Of a stretch of 39,855 nucleotides of DNA, positions 15,650-23,915 are shown one piece after another. Within the stretch, counting starts at the first letter, position 1, and every line of letters begins with the position of its first letter. The stretch is from an uncultured Armatimonadota bacterium (GTDB taxonomy: Bacteria; Armatimonadota; Fimbriimonadia; Fimbriimonadales; GBS-DC), in contig CAKZQI010000298.1 in NCBI GenBank assembly GCA_937139515.1, forward strand, positions 1 to 39,855, written 5' to 3'. The notes under the pieces are model-generated. The model saw nothing but the letters and a program-made list of their open reading frames with translations. It did not search any database and was not told the DNA's origin. The position numbers and the translations under genes were made by a program.

Positions 15650-16399
15650 CTACATCCGTCGAACAGCCTCTTGCAGGGCTTGTAAGCACTCGCGCAGAGC
15701 AGGCATTGGCTCGTCGGGTTCCTCTTCGTATTCCAGAGCGAACGAGCCTTTGAAATCGATTTGGCGCAGGGCGCGCAAGAACCCCACCATGTCCAAATCG
15801 CCTTTGCCCAAGCGAGTGTACTGGGTGCGGTCTTTCACATCTTTGATATGCACGGCGTGAACCCGTTCCTTGCCGAAGCGCCGAACCGCTTCCACAGGGT
15901 TCTCCCCAGAGCGCAGGAGGTGCGCCGTATCAATACACGCCCCAATCCAGCGAGGTTGACCGCGCATCGCCTCCTCTATCGAGCGGATGGTGTCGTAGCG
16001 TGAACCCGGTCCGTGGTTGTGGATGGCAATCGGGATTTTGAACTCTTCGCACAGCCTGTTCAGAAAGCCGAAACTGGCGGGTTCAGGGTCCGCTGTGATG
16101 ACCTCAATCCCCATCGCCTTGGCGAACTCAAATACCTGTCGAGCGTTCTTCTCGTCCCGCCCGAAACTCACCACGCCGTAGGCAATTAGCTTCCTGCCCG
16201 AGTCGGCAATCATGCGTGCCGACTCGCGCCATTTTTCGGGTGGGGCGAAATAGGGCAGGTGCATCGGGAACGCCTCCACATACTCCAAACCCAGCTCGCG
16301 GGTCATTCGTAGCGCCTCTTGAAAACTGAACTTGCGCATCGAATAGCTCTGGATGCCCATTCGGAACGGTCCGTACGGATTGCGTGTTTGTCTTCGCAT
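15650..16399 (-). CDS. Sugar phosphate isomerase/epimerase-like TIM barrel protein
   Basis: A 249-residue xylose-isomerase-like (AP endonuclease 2 superfamily) TIM barrel. Segments are GIQSYSMRKFSFQEALRMT with a Tyr-Ser loop, LEYVEAFPMHLPYF, AIHNHGPGS (His), IGACIDTAHLLRSGENPVEAVRRF (Asp-Thr-Ala-His) and VHAVHIKDVKD, then GDLDMVGFLRAL and GSFALEYEEEPDEP, a typical metal-binding set of Glu, Asp and His. Such proteins epimerise or isomerise sugars or inosose. The exact substrate is unknown. The start is taken as the ATG at 16399, which has GGAGA 5 nt upstream; an in-frame ATG at 16438 sits directly against an AGGAG and so is less likely. Confidence 0.88.
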   Translation of the reverse strand: MRRQTRNPYGPFRMGIQSYSMRKFSFQEALRMTRELGLEYVEAFPMHLPYFAPPEKWRESARMIADSGRKLIAYGVVSFGRDEKNARQVFEFAKAMGIEVITADPEPASFGFLNRLCEEFKIPIAIHNHGPGSRYDTIRSIEEAMRGQPRWIGACIDTAHLLRSGENPVEAVRRFGKERVHAVHIKDVKDRTQYTRLGKGDLDMVGFLRALRQIDFKGSFALEYEEEPDEPMPALRECLQALQEAVRRM

Positions 16400-16508
16400 C
16401 GCGTTCTCCAGCAATAGGATTCGGCAAGGTCGTGCCATCTCCTTTTTTCGCTCTCACTCTTGCCTGACCAGCCCTTCAACTAAGAATCGGAACGAACCCC
16501 CCAAAGGG

Positions 16509-16514
16509 TATCCT
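16509..16514 (+). promoter_or_regulatory. -10 box of the aminotransferase gene (near-leaderless)
   Basis: GG-TATCCT ends 9 nt before the ATG at 16524. Confidence 0.45.
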
Positions 16515-16523
16515 ATTAGGCTA

Positions 16524-17735
16524 ATGGAGACGCCTCGTCCTCTCTCGGAGCGCGCTCGGCAGGTACAGCCCTCGCCGACCTTAGCCTTGACCGCCCGTGC
16601 CCAAGAGATGCGCCGTCAGGGCATCGATGTGCTGTCGTTCACGGCAGGCGAACCCGACTTTGACACGCCCGACTTCGCCAAAGCAGGCGCGTTAGAAGCC
16701 ATCCACGCAGGTTATACCAAGTACACCCCGACCCCTGGCATCCTGCCCCTGCGCGAAGCCATCTGCGAAAAACTTTGGGAAGAGAACCACCTGCGCTACA
16801 CGCCCGACCAGATTATCGTCTCGTGTGGCGCGAAGCACTCTATCTTCTGTGTGCTGATGGCGCTGTTAGACCCCGGCGACGAGGTGATTATCCCCACGCC
16901 GTGTTGGGTCTCGTACCCGGAGCAGGTGCGGTTGATGGATGCAGTGCCCGTGTTCGTACCCGCCGATGAGCAGACCGATTTCTTGCCTGATTACGACGCT
17001 ATGCGCCGTGCCATCACTGCGCGCACGAAAGCGATTATCCTCAACACGCCTTGCAATCCCACGGGGGCGGTCTTCCCCCGCCAGAAACTGAAGGAAATCG
17101 CCTCGCTGGTACTGAGCCACAACCTCTGGATTGTGGCGGACGAAATCTATGAGAAGTTGACCTACGACGGGCACACTCACGAGAGCATCGGCGCGCTCGG
17201 CAAGGAGGTGTTTGCCCACACCATCACCATCAACGGCATGTCCAAAAGCTATGCGATGACGGGCTGGCGGATTGGCTATATGGCAGGACCGACCGAGGTC
17301 GCGCGCGCCGTCAACCGCCTGCAAGACCAAATGACCTCCAACGCCTGCTCCATTGCCCAGTATGCCTCGCTTTCCGCCTTGCAAGATAAGAGCGATTGGC
17401 ACGAGCGGGTGCGCCGAGCCTACGACCGCCGTCGGCAAATCATCGTGGACGGCTTGAACGCTATTCCCGGCATCTCGTGCTGGCGTCCGCGTGGAGCGTT
17501 TTATGTCTATGCGAATGTAGCGGGTCTGCTGGGCACATGCGCCAACGGTAAGACCTTAGAGACCTCCGCCGATGTCGCCGAATATCTGCTTGAGCGGGCG
17601 CGGGTCGCTGTGGTGCCCGGTGAGGGCTTCTGTGCGCCTGGCTACATTCGGCTCTCCTACGCCACCGCCGATGCGATTATTGAACAGGGGATTGCCCGGA
17701 TTGCCGAAGCGGTTCATCAGCTGGAGGGACTATGA
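16524..17735 (+). CDS. aspC: Class I/II pyridoxal phosphate aminotransferase (aspartate aminotransferase type)
   Basis: A 403-residue fold-type I aminotransferase resembling thermophilic aspartate aminotransferases (subgroup I gamma). LSFTAGEPDFDTPDFAKAGA and YTKYTPTPGILPLREAI are family signatures; NTPCNPTGAVF holds the PLP-binding Asn and IVADEIYEKLTYDG the PLP ring Asp/Tyr. The Schiff-base Lys is K241 in NGMSKSYAMTGWRIGY. The C-terminal domain contains RLSYA, with the substrate carboxylate Arg. The upstream in-frame extension to 16353 overlaps the divergent isomerase gene and is discarded. The downstream HD gene overlaps its stop by 4 bp (ATGA), so the two form an operon. The donor and acceptor amino acids are inferred from homology only. 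Confidence 0.94.
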   Translation: METPRPLSERARQVQPSPTLALTARAQEMRRQGIDVLSFTAGEPDFDTPDFAKAGALEAIHAGYTKYTPTPGILPLREAICEKLWEENHLRYTPDQIIVSCGAKHSIFCVLMALLDPGDEVIIPTPCWVSYPEQVRLMDAVPVFVPADEQTDFLPDYDAMRRAITARTKAIILNTPCNPTGAVFPRQKLKEIASLVLSHNLWIVADEIYEKLTYDGHTHESIGALGKEVFAHTITINGMSKSYAMTGWRIGYMAGPTEVARAVNRLQDQMTSNACSIAQYASLSALQDKSDWHERVRRAYDRRRQIIVDGLNAIPGISCWRPRGAFYVYANVAGLLGTCANGKTLETSADVAEYLLERARVAVVPGEGFCAPGYIRLSYATADAIIEQGIARIAEAVHQLEGL

Positions 17736-18289
17736 CGCTGGACGAAGCGTGGAACCTGCTTTGTGAGTACACTCAGTCGGAGTCGCTTCGCAAGCACGCT
17801 CTGGCGGTTTCGGCGAGCATGCGCTACTACGCCCGCCTGTTCGGCGAAGATGAAGAACTCTGGGGCGTGGTGGGACTGCTCCACGACTTTGACTACGAGC
17901 GCTACCCCTCGCTGGAGGAGCATCCGTTTCGCGGGATGGAGATATTGCGCCAGCGGGGTGTGTCCGAAGTGATTGTGCGGGCAGTGGGCGCGCACGCCAA
18001 CCACACAAGCATCCCGCGCGAAAGCCTACTGGAGCACGCTATCTTCGCCTGCGACGAAATCAGTGGGTTCGTGATTGCGGTGGCGCTGGTTCGCCCCAAC
18101 CGTTCGCTGAGCGAGGTGGACGCCCAAGCCGTGCGCAAAAAGATGAAGGACAAGGCGTTCGCACGGGGCGTGAACCGAGACGACCTACTCAACGGCGCGG
18201 AGGAGCTCGGTATCCCTTTTGACCAGCATGTACAAAATATCATCGAGGCGCTCAAACCCATCGCCACTCAGTTGGGGCTGAACCCTTGA
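17732..18289 (+). CDS. HD domain (HDIG-type) phosphohydrolase
   Basis: A 185-residue protein. His22 (KHALAVSASM) and the metal pair His51-Asp52 in GLLHDFDYERYPSLEEHPFRG are of the HD superfamily, followed by VGAHANHT and FACDEISGF, which supply further metal ligands. This subtype is common in bacteria as a small stand-alone hydrolase; it often acts on nucleotides or nucleic acids, but the substrate is not known for this one. The ATG overlaps the aminotransferase stop, and a TTG start for the next MFS gene overlaps its own TGA, so all three genes are translationally linked. Confidence 0.9.
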   Translation: MTLDEAWNLLCEYTQSESLRKHALAVSASMRYYARLFGEDEELWGVVGLLHDFDYERYPSLEEHPFRGMEILRQRGVSEVIVRAVGAHANHTSIPRESLLEHAIFACDEISGFVIAVALVRPNRSLSEVDAQAVRKKMKDKAFARGVNRDDLLNGAEELGIPFDQHVQNIIEALKPIATQLGLNP

Positions 18290-18919
18290 AATCGGCATCC
18301 ACGCGCCTTCCGAAACCCGTGATTGCGCTGGGCGGTGTGAGCCTGCTCAACGACACCAGTAGCGAGATGCTCTACCCCGTGCTACCGCTGTTCCTGCGTC
18401 AGTTGGGCGCACCTGCGAGCGCGATTGGGCTGATTGAGGGCGTTGCGGAGGCGGTAGCGAGCCTGCTCAAACTCTTCTCAGGTTGGCTGGCAGACCGCTT
18501 GGGGCGCCACCGTGAACTGGCGTTTTGGGGCTACGCCATCTCGGTTCTCACACGCCCCTTCTACGGATGGGCGACCACCCCGTTCTATGTGCTTGCCCTG
18601 CGCACGACCGACCGCTTCGGCAAAGGCATTCGGAGTGCCCCCCGCGACGCCCTCTTAGCCAGCGCTGAGAGCCGATGATACGGGGGCGTGCGTTCGGCTT
18701 CCACCGTGCGATGGACAACCTCGGCGCGATGCTCGGTCCGCTTTTGGCGACTTTGGTGCTGACGCTGGCTTCCAACGACTATCGCTGGGTGTTTTGGGTG
18801 TCGGCGGTTCCTGCACTGCTATCGCTGGCGGTTTTTCGGTGGGGGGTGCCCGCTGTGTCGTTGTCTACAGCTCAGCACGTCGGTCGTCATCCGCTATCGG
18901 GTGCGAGGGCGCTGATTCG

Positions 18920-18928
18920 GGGCAGGTT
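18920..18928. repeat. 9-bp target-site duplication, left copy
   Basis: GGGCAGGTT immediately precedes the MITE-like element; the same 9 bp follow it at 19117-19125. Confidence 0.85.
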
Positions 18929-19116
18929 GAGGGTGTTCGAAAAATCGTAGCACGGGCATCCTGCCCGTGAAAAATCGGGTAGGTCGGGGCAGAATGGGTC
19001 CGCTGGGAGCGCAGGCGTCTCGCCTGCATTGTCGTTGAGAACCGCTTGGTGAGGGATGCCCATGCCATGCATGCGGGCGGGACGCCCACGATCCCAGTGA
19101 TTTTTCAAACACCCTC
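18929..19116. mobile_element. 188-bp MITE-like element with 18-bp terminal inverted repeats
   Basis: It begins GAGGGTGTTCGAAAAATC and ends with the inverted copy (one mismatch, C/T) GATTTTTCAAACACCCTC. It is flanked by the exact 9-bp repeat GGGCAGGTT (18920-18928 and 19117-19125). It carries no coding capacity but contains a CACGGGCATCCTGCCCGTG palindrome (18951-18969) and a GGCGTCTCGCC segment also present in the spacer at 11227-11440. A 9-bp duplication is common for transposases of the IS4/IS50-like and some other DDE families, so it was probably mobilised in trans by an element elsewhere. It interrupts the MFS pseudogene. Confidence 0.85.
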
Positions 19117-19125
19117 GGGCAGGTT
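19117..19125. repeat. 9-bp target-site duplication, right copy
   Basis: GGGCAGGTT identical to the copy at 18920-18928 on the other side of the element. Confidence 0.85.
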
Positions 19126-19269
19126 CGGTTGGTTCTTGCTATGGGACACCTTCGGGATGGCATTAGCATTCAGTTGGAGCGCTGGGCTGAGCCTGCTGGC
19201 GTGTGTGGGGCTGATGAGGATTCATAACGAGGGATGGCGTTCCGCCTGTGTCCTTAGTTGAGAAGCTTG

Positions 19270-19565
19270 TATTTACCTCACCCCTGACCCCCTCCTGGTA
19301 AGGGTACATCGCTTGAGTTCAAAATCACGCTAACTCATCCGTATTTTGACGGCTCTCCGTTAGCCCTCTCGCCCCAAATGTCATTCTGAGCGAAGCGAGG
19401 CTTTTCGCCTTCGGCTCAGAGTGACAAGACCCTTTGCTGACGCTCAGGGTGACAGGGTAGAGGACTGTCATTCTGGCGCCCCCCTTTTGTCATTCTGAGC
19501 GCAGTGAAGAATCTCCGTGCCACCCGAAGTAGAGACCCTTCGCTGGCGCTCAGGGTAACAGGGTG
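19270..19565. repeat. Gene-free spacer with dispersed repeats
   Basis: The stretch 19262-19712 contains no supportable gene. Around 19275-19310 there is a CCTCACCCCTGACCCCCTC piece like that at the right end of the window. From 19378 there are alternating TGTCATTCTGAGCG... and ...CGCTCAGGGTGACAG arms: at least two inverted pairs (19378-19455 and 19485-19565) of the CCCTGAGCG-type repeat. The promoter of the next gene follows near 19688. Confidence 0.6.
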
Positions 19566-19687
19566 GGGTGTTCGGGTGGAAGCGAATCTCACGGCTCAGG
19601 GCTACTGCCTGCGTCTCAAAGTGGCAGGCGTTCTGGAAAATTGAACTCAACAATGTACCCCTATCGGGGGGACTAAGCGGGGTAGGG

Positions 19688-19693
19688 TACAAT
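19688..19693 (+). promoter_or_regulatory. -10 box of the DinB-like gene
   Basis: GG-TACAAT lies 19 nt upstream of the ATG at 19713, with AGGAG at 19702-19706 between. Confidence 0.5.
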
Positions 19694-19712
19694 TTCGAAG
19701 CAGGAGCAAGGG

Positions 19713-20210
19713 ATGAGAACGCAGGTTCAGTTTCTCAAGCGGTTATTAGAGCAGGCATACGAGGGCAGTCGCTGGCACAGTTTCCGTTCCGCTGTAGAGG
19801 GTCTCACCGACGACGAGGCGCTATGGGTGCCCCCCACAGGCTTCAAAGGATTCCGTTGGGCAGATGGTTCCATCCTCAAAATCATTTTTCATGTGGGCGC
19901 GGACAAAATCGTGCAGATTTCCACCGCATTTGGCGAGGGCGGAGTTGACTGGCTGGCGATGGAACACCGCTTCAAAGCGATGGGAGGCAACCTGCAAGCG
20001 GCGCTCCAGATTGCCCAAGAGGGACACGAAACGGTGCTGGACGCCATGGCTCCCCTGACCGATGACGACCTGGAAGTGGAGCGCCCCACCTACGGGAGCG
20101 GACGCATCACGACGGGCAGCCTGTTCTTGATGCTCGCGGAACACGATTTCTATCACGCAGGGCAAATCCAATACATTCGCGGTCTGATTTCCGCACAGCG
20201 AGGGAAGTAG
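19713..20210 (+). CDS. DinB family protein
   Basis: A 165-residue four-helix protein of the DinB/YfiT superfamily. The metal-binding His residues that define the fold appear to be in [10 protein letters not shown] and in [17 protein letters not shown] near the C terminus. Family members include thiol transferases and stress-induced proteins, mostly without assigned function. The start ATG 19713 has AGGAG 6 nt upstream. It is the first gene of a row including pgk (2-bp gap), so it is likely transcribed with pgk. A link between the two is contextual only. Confidence 0.85.
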   Translation: MRTQVQFLKRLLEQAYEGSRWHSFRSAVEGLTDDEALWVPPTGFKGFRWADGSILKIIFHVGADKIVQISTAFGEGGVDWLAMEHRFKAMGGNLQAALQIAQEGHETVLDAMAPLTDDDLEVERPTYGSGRITTGSLFLMLAEHDFYHAGQIQYIRGLISAQRGK

Positions 20211-20212
20211 CC

Positions 20213-21385
20213 ATGACAAAGAAAACGGTTCGGGATGTGGAGGTTCAAGGCAAACGCGTGCTGGTGCGCGTGGATTTCAATGTCCCCCTCCAAGAGGGGC
20301 AGATTACCGACGATCGGCGTATCCGCGAGGCGCTCCCCACCATCCAGTATCTGCTGGAGCGAGGCGCGACAGTGGTGTTGATGTCGCACTTGGGGCGCCC
20401 GAAAGGTCAACCTGACCCGAAGTACAGCCTGCGTCCCGTTGCCAACCACCTCAGCGAACTGCTGGGGCGCCCCGTGCCCTTTTTTGAGGACTGTGTGGGC
20501 GAGGCGGTTGTAGAGGGGGTACGGTCGCTTGCGCTCGGCTCGGTGGCGCTGTTGGAGAACCTGCGCTTCCATCCTGAGGAAGAGGCGAACGACCCAGAAT
20601 TCGCTAAATCGCTGGCTCAGCTGGGTGAGCTGTATGTGAACGACGCGTTCGGCTCGGCACACCGCGCCCACGCCTCCACCGAGGGCGTAGCGCACTACCT
20701 GCCTGCGGTAGCGGGCTTGCTGATGGAGAAGGAGCTGAACTATCTGGGAGGGGCGCTCGCCCAGCCCGAACGCCCCTTCGTCGCTATCTTGGGTGGGGCG
20801 AAAGTGCACGACAAAATCGGCGTGATTGAGAACTTGCTTCCTAAGGTTGACCGCCTGCTCATCGGAGGTGGAATGGCGTTTACCTTCCTCAAGGCACAGG
20901 GCTACGAGGTGGGTAAGTCGCTGTTGGACGCCGAGAGCTTAGAGTTCGCACGCCGAGTGTTGGATCAAGCAGACGACAAGATTGTCTTGCCGACCGATGT
21001 GGTCGTCGCCGAGCGATTGGAGCCGAACCTCCCGACCGAGGTCGTGCCTGTCAGCGCTATCCCCGCCGATAAGATGGGACTGGACATCGGTTCGGAGACC
21101 GCCCAGCGTTTCAGTGAGGTGGTTCGCTCGGCACGCACCGTCGTATGGAACGGACCGCTGGGCGCTTTTGAGACCCCGCCGTTTGAACAAGGCACCCGCT
21201 CCGTGATGCAGACGCTGGCAGAATCGGGGGCACTTTCTATTCTGGGAGGGGGCGACACCGCCGCCTGCGCCGAGCAACTGGGCTTGGCAGACAAGATGAG
21301 CCACATCTCCACAGGTGGGGGCGCGTCGCTGGAGTTCTTAGAAGGGCGCACCCTGCCCGGCGTGGCAATCCTGCAAGACCGATAG
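20213..21385 (+). CDS. pgk: Phosphoglycerate kinase
   Basis: The 390-residue glycolytic enzyme that transfers phosphate between 1,3-bisphosphoglycerate and ADP. Diagnostic segments are [113 protein letters not shown] and the C-terminal [13 protein letters not shown] and [15 protein letters not shown]. The length is usual for a bacterial PGK. It is not next to gapA or tpiA, unlike the common glycolytic cluster. Confidence 0.98.
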   Translation: MTKKTVRDVEVQGKRVLVRVDFNVPLQEGQITDDRRIREALPTIQYLLERGATVVLMSHLGRPKGQPDPKYSLRPVANHLSELLGRPVPFFEDCVGEAVVEGVRSLALGSVALLENLRFHPEEEANDPEFAKSLAQLGELYVNDAFGSAHRAHASTEGVAHYLPAVAGLLMEKELNYLGGALAQPERPFVAILGGAKVHDKIGVIENLLPKVDRLLIGGGMAFTFLKAQGYEVGKSLLDAESLEFARRVLDQADDKIVLPTDVVVAERLEPNLPTEVVPVSAIPADKMGLDIGSETAQRFSEVVRSARTVVWNGPLGAFETPPFEQGTRSVMQTLAESGALSILGGGDTAACAEQLGLADKMSHISTGGGASLEFLEGRTLPGVAILQDR

Positions 21386-21390
21386 GCAGG

Positions 21391-21396
21391 TATACT
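21391..21396 (+). promoter_or_regulatory. -10 box of ridA
   Basis: GG-TATACT ends 6 nt before an ATG at 21403 and 18 nt before the preferred ATG at 21415. A start site near 21403 would leave a 12-nt leader containing GGAGG. Confidence 0.5.
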
Positions 21397-21414
21397 CGTT
21401 AGATGGAGGTGGAA

Positions 21415-21798
21415 ATGGCGAAAAAGGCGGTTTTATCCCACGACGCTCCTGCTCCTATCGGACCCTACTCCCAAGCGGTTGAGGTCGGCAGTTGGATTTT
21501 CATTTCGGGGCAAATCCCCATAGACCCCACAACAGGCAAACTGGTGGAGGGGGGGATTAGCACGCAAACCCGACAAGTTCTGAACAATCTACAAGCCGTG
21601 CTGACCGCAGTGGGACTAAATATGGACGCGGTGGTCAAGACCACGATTTATCTAACCGACTTAGGTGAGTTCAGCCTAGTAAACGAGATTTACGAGGAGT
21701 ACTTTCAACCGCCCTATCCTGCACGCGCCACCGTGGAGGTGTCAGCACTGCCGCGGGGCGTGCGGATAGAAATAGAGGCGATCGCCTACAAACGATGA
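21415..21798 (+). CDS. ridA: RidA family reactive intermediate/imine deaminase
   Basis: A 127-residue RidA protein (YjgF/YER057c/UK114), a trimer that hydrolyses reactive enamines and imines made by PLP enzymes. APAPIGPYSQAVEVGSWIFISGQIPIDPTTGKLV and the C-terminal PARATVEVSALPRGVRIEIEAIAYKR, with the catalytic Arg, are diagnostic. The start at 21415 has GGAGG 5 nt upstream; a start at 21403 (MEVE extension) is possible if the transcript is leaderless. It overlaps the following aldehyde dehydrogenase by 4 bp (ATGA), so the two are translationally coupled. Confidence 0.96.
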   Translation: MAKKAVLSHDAPAPIGPYSQAVEVGSWIFISGQIPIDPTTGKLVEGGISTQTRQVLNNLQAVLTAVGLNMDAVVKTTIYLTDLGEFSLVNEIYEEYFQPPYPARATVEVSALPRGVRIEIEAIAYKR

Positions 21799-23225
21799 GA
21801 ACTGCACAGAAGATGCTCATCGGTGGGCACCTGGTGGGTGCCAACCAGTGGCTGGAAGTGTTAGACCCCTACTCGGGGGAGCCTTTAGACCATGTGGCGC
21901 GCGGAACCGCGCAACATGTAGACCAAGCGGTGGCAATCGCCCGACACGGCGCCGACCTGATGCGCGAAATGCCCCTCTCTCAACGGGCGCATGTGCTCAA
22001 GCAGGTTGCGCACCTGATTCGTCAGGAGCAGGAGGCATTGATTACTCTGCTGGTGCGCGAGACGGGCAAGCGTCTTGTAGAAGCGCGGGCGGAGGTGGAG
22101 CGTACTATCATCCTGTTTGAACTCGCTGCGGGGGCGTGCCATCACCCCCGAGCCACTCAGTTCTCGCCCGAAACCTTCTCCGATGGCGTCTCGCGGTTCG
22201 GCTTCTGGGCACGGGAGCCTCGCGGGGTGGTCGTATCCATTCTGGCGTTCAATCTGCCCTTGGTGAGCGCTGCGCAGAAGACCGCACCGGCGATTGCAGC
22301 GGGGAATGCTATCCTCCTCAAACCTTCCACCGATGCGCCGTTGACCTGCTTGCGTCTGGGGTTGCTTCTCTATCGGGCGGGTCTTCCCACCGAAGCGCTG
22401 AGCATCCTCACGGGCAAGGGCGACGAGATAGGCGACGCGCTCGCTAAACACGAGGCGGTGGACCTGCTGACCTTTACCGGGAGCCGAGAAGTGGGGCTGA
22501 AACTACCAGCCAACGCTAGCTCCAAACAAATCTGGATGGAGTTGGAAAGCGTCGGCGGGGTGGTCTTGACCGAAAGCGCCTCGGTGGAGCGCGTCGCAGA
22601 GAAGGTCGCCTGCTGTGGGTTCATCATGGCGGGGCAGTCCGCAAGTGCCATTCAACATGTGTGGGTGCCAAGCAAGCTGCGCCAAGCGTTCTTAGACCAC
22701 CTGATACCACGATTGCAAGCCCTCCAGGTAGGCGACCCGATGGACGAGGCGACCACCCTCGGACCGCTGATTAACCCCAATGCGCTGGAGCGGGTGAGCC
22801 GATGGGTTCAAGAAGCGATTGAGGGACGCGCGAAGGTGCTGTTGGGCGCGCAGGCACAACCGCCGTTCTACCTGCCCACCGTGTTGGAAGAGGTACCCAC
22901 CAACTGTATGCTCTATCGCGAAGCGGTGTTCGGTCCTGTGGTGCTCCTGCACACCTACGACGACCTAATGGCGCTCGTGCCCACCCTGAATGCGCTGGAG
23001 CCGGGGCTTCACTTGGGGCTGTTCACGCGCGACCTGCACGAGGCGTTCCAAGTGGCTCGGCGTGTGCGGGCGCTCTCGGTGCATATCAACGAGGTGCCCC
23101 TCTCGCCCACCGACCCGCTCATCAAAGGCGACCTTCAGGAACACCATATGTGCTTGGAAGATATGCGCTCACGGATTGAGCAGATGAGCCTTCCCAAATA
23201 TGTGGTGTTCTCGGCGATGGAATAG
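21795..23225 (+). CDS. Aldehyde dehydrogenase superfamily protein lacking the catalytic cysteine
   Basis: A 476-residue protein of aldehyde dehydrogenase fold: LDPYSGEPL near the N terminus, the Asn-containing SILAFNLPLVSAAQKTAPAIAAGNAILLKPS, and the cofactor-binding TFTGSREVGLKL. The general base glutamate is Glu249 in WMELESVGG. Thirty-four residues later, the usual spacing to the nucleophile, the expected GQxC reads GQSAS: Ala283 replaces the Cys. The other C-terminal motifs (FGPVVLLHTYDD) are present. Loss of the Cys should abolish aldehyde oxidation, so the protein may be a pseudoenzyme or carry another function. It lies in an operon with ridA upstream and a lipoprotein gene 6 bp downstream. 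Confidence 0.93.
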   Translation: MRTAQKMLIGGHLVGANQWLEVLDPYSGEPLDHVARGTAQHVDQAVAIARHGADLMREMPLSQRAHVLKQVAHLIRQEQEALITLLVRETGKRLVEARAEVERTIILFELAAGACHHPRATQFSPETFSDGVSRFGFWAREPRGVVVSILAFNLPLVSAAQKTAPAIAAGNAILLKPSTDAPLTCLRLGLLLYRAGLPTEALSILTGKGDEIGDALAKHEAVDLLTFTGSREVGLKLPANASSKQIWMELESVGGVVLTESASVERVAEKVACCGFIMAGQSASAIQHVWVPSKLRQAFLDHLIPRLQALQVGDPMDEATTLGPLINPNALERVSRWVQEAIEGRAKVLLGAQAQPPFYLPTVLEEVPTNCMLYREAVFGPVVLLHTYDDLMALVPTLNALEPGLHLGLFTRDLHEAFQVARRVRALSVHINEVPLSPTDPLIKGDLQEHHMCLEDMRSRIEQMSLPKYVVFSAME

Positions 23226-23231
23226 GCAGGG

Positions 23232-23915
23232 ATGACACGGCTTGGCGGATTCGGGATGGCGCTACTGCTCCTTTGGTTGGGTGGATGTGCGCGTTTCCCC
23301 GATGCCCCTCCCGGAGGCGGGGTGCGTCGGCTGGTGATAGAGATGCAGGTGGCAGGACGGATTCGCCCTGAATACCACTACTTCGTGCTGTTCAACCTCA
23401 GCAACGACCCCACTGGGCAAGCGGGTCCCGTGCCCGTGCTGGTTCCGCCTTGGGGCAACGGCTTTGCAGGAGGCGCCTTCACCCACTTCATGCGCTTTGA
23501 CCGCTTCCAACCCCAAGCGCGCTACGCCCTCTACCGCGTAGTGCAGGGCACGAACCTCTCGGTCTTTGAGTTCCTCGGCGTGCCCATCTCGGTTCAGCCA
23601 GTGAGTGCCGAGTCGAACCGCTTGCGCTTTGAAATCCTGCTCACCCAGTTCATCCCCGACCCTGAAGATGCTCAAGCGATGCAGTTTATCCAGTTGAACT
23701 TTATCGCCACCGACCGCGTGCCGATAGACCCCAACGACACCACCCCCAAGGTGAGCGATGCGCTTGGAGCGCCCGGCTTGGGACAGTACCTGAACCTGCG
23801 CATTGACCAAGACCGGATTATTCGTAATCTGGACACGGGGCTGGAGAGCGGGGGCGATGTGGCAGACCCTGATTTAGACATCGTGGACTGGCGCGTGGAG
23901 GTGCGTACCCTGTGA
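23232..23915 (+). CDS. Predicted lipoprotein of unknown function
   Basis: A 227-residue protein that I do not recognise. The N terminus has a basic residue, a hydrophobic core (MALLLLWLG) and a lipobox LGGC with Cys near residue 19, followed by a Pro/Gly linker, so it is likely a lipoprotein. The mature part is beta-rich with Pro, Phe and Arg-rich segments (YHYFVLFNLSN, FTHFMRFDRFQP) and ends with an acidic tail. Gap to the ALDH gene is 6 bp, and its stop overlaps the GTG start of the MFS-HEAT gene by 4 bp, so the three are likely co-transcribed. Confidence 0.8.
   Translation: MTRLGGFGMALLLLWLGGCARFPDAPPGGGVRRLVIEMQVAGRIRPEYHYFVLFNLSNDPTGQAGPVPVLVPPWGNGFAGGAFTHFMRFDRFQPQARYALYRVVQGTNLSVFEFLGVPISVQPVSAESNRLRFEILLTQFIPDPEDAQAMQFIQLNFIATDRVPIDPNDTTPKVSDALGAPGLGQYLNLRIDQDRIIRNLDTGLESGGDVADPDLDIVDWRVEVRTL

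Larger units (their letters stand above)
18286..19261 (+). pseudogene. MFS transporter pseudogene, frameshifted, MITE-interrupted and internally deleted
   Basis: The N-terminal part (18286-18678, TTG start) is a clear MFS transporter: GGVSLLNDTSSEMLYPVLPLFL, then GWLADRLGRHRELAFWGY and DRFGKGIRSAPRDALLA. It stops at a TGA overlapped by ATG at 18675, and the protein continues in another frame as RGRAFGFHRAMDNLGAMLGPLLA, the expected next motif. This second part is interrupted by a 188-bp element at 18929-19116. Removing the element and one copy of the 9-bp GGGCAGGTT duplication joins ALIRGRFGWFLLWDTFGMALAF in frame. The remaining tail (to 19261) resembles the last membrane helix of the family, so about 130 residues also appear to be missing. 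Three lesions make a working transporter unlikely; programmed frameshifting is the only way the first could be harmless. Confidence 0.85.
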
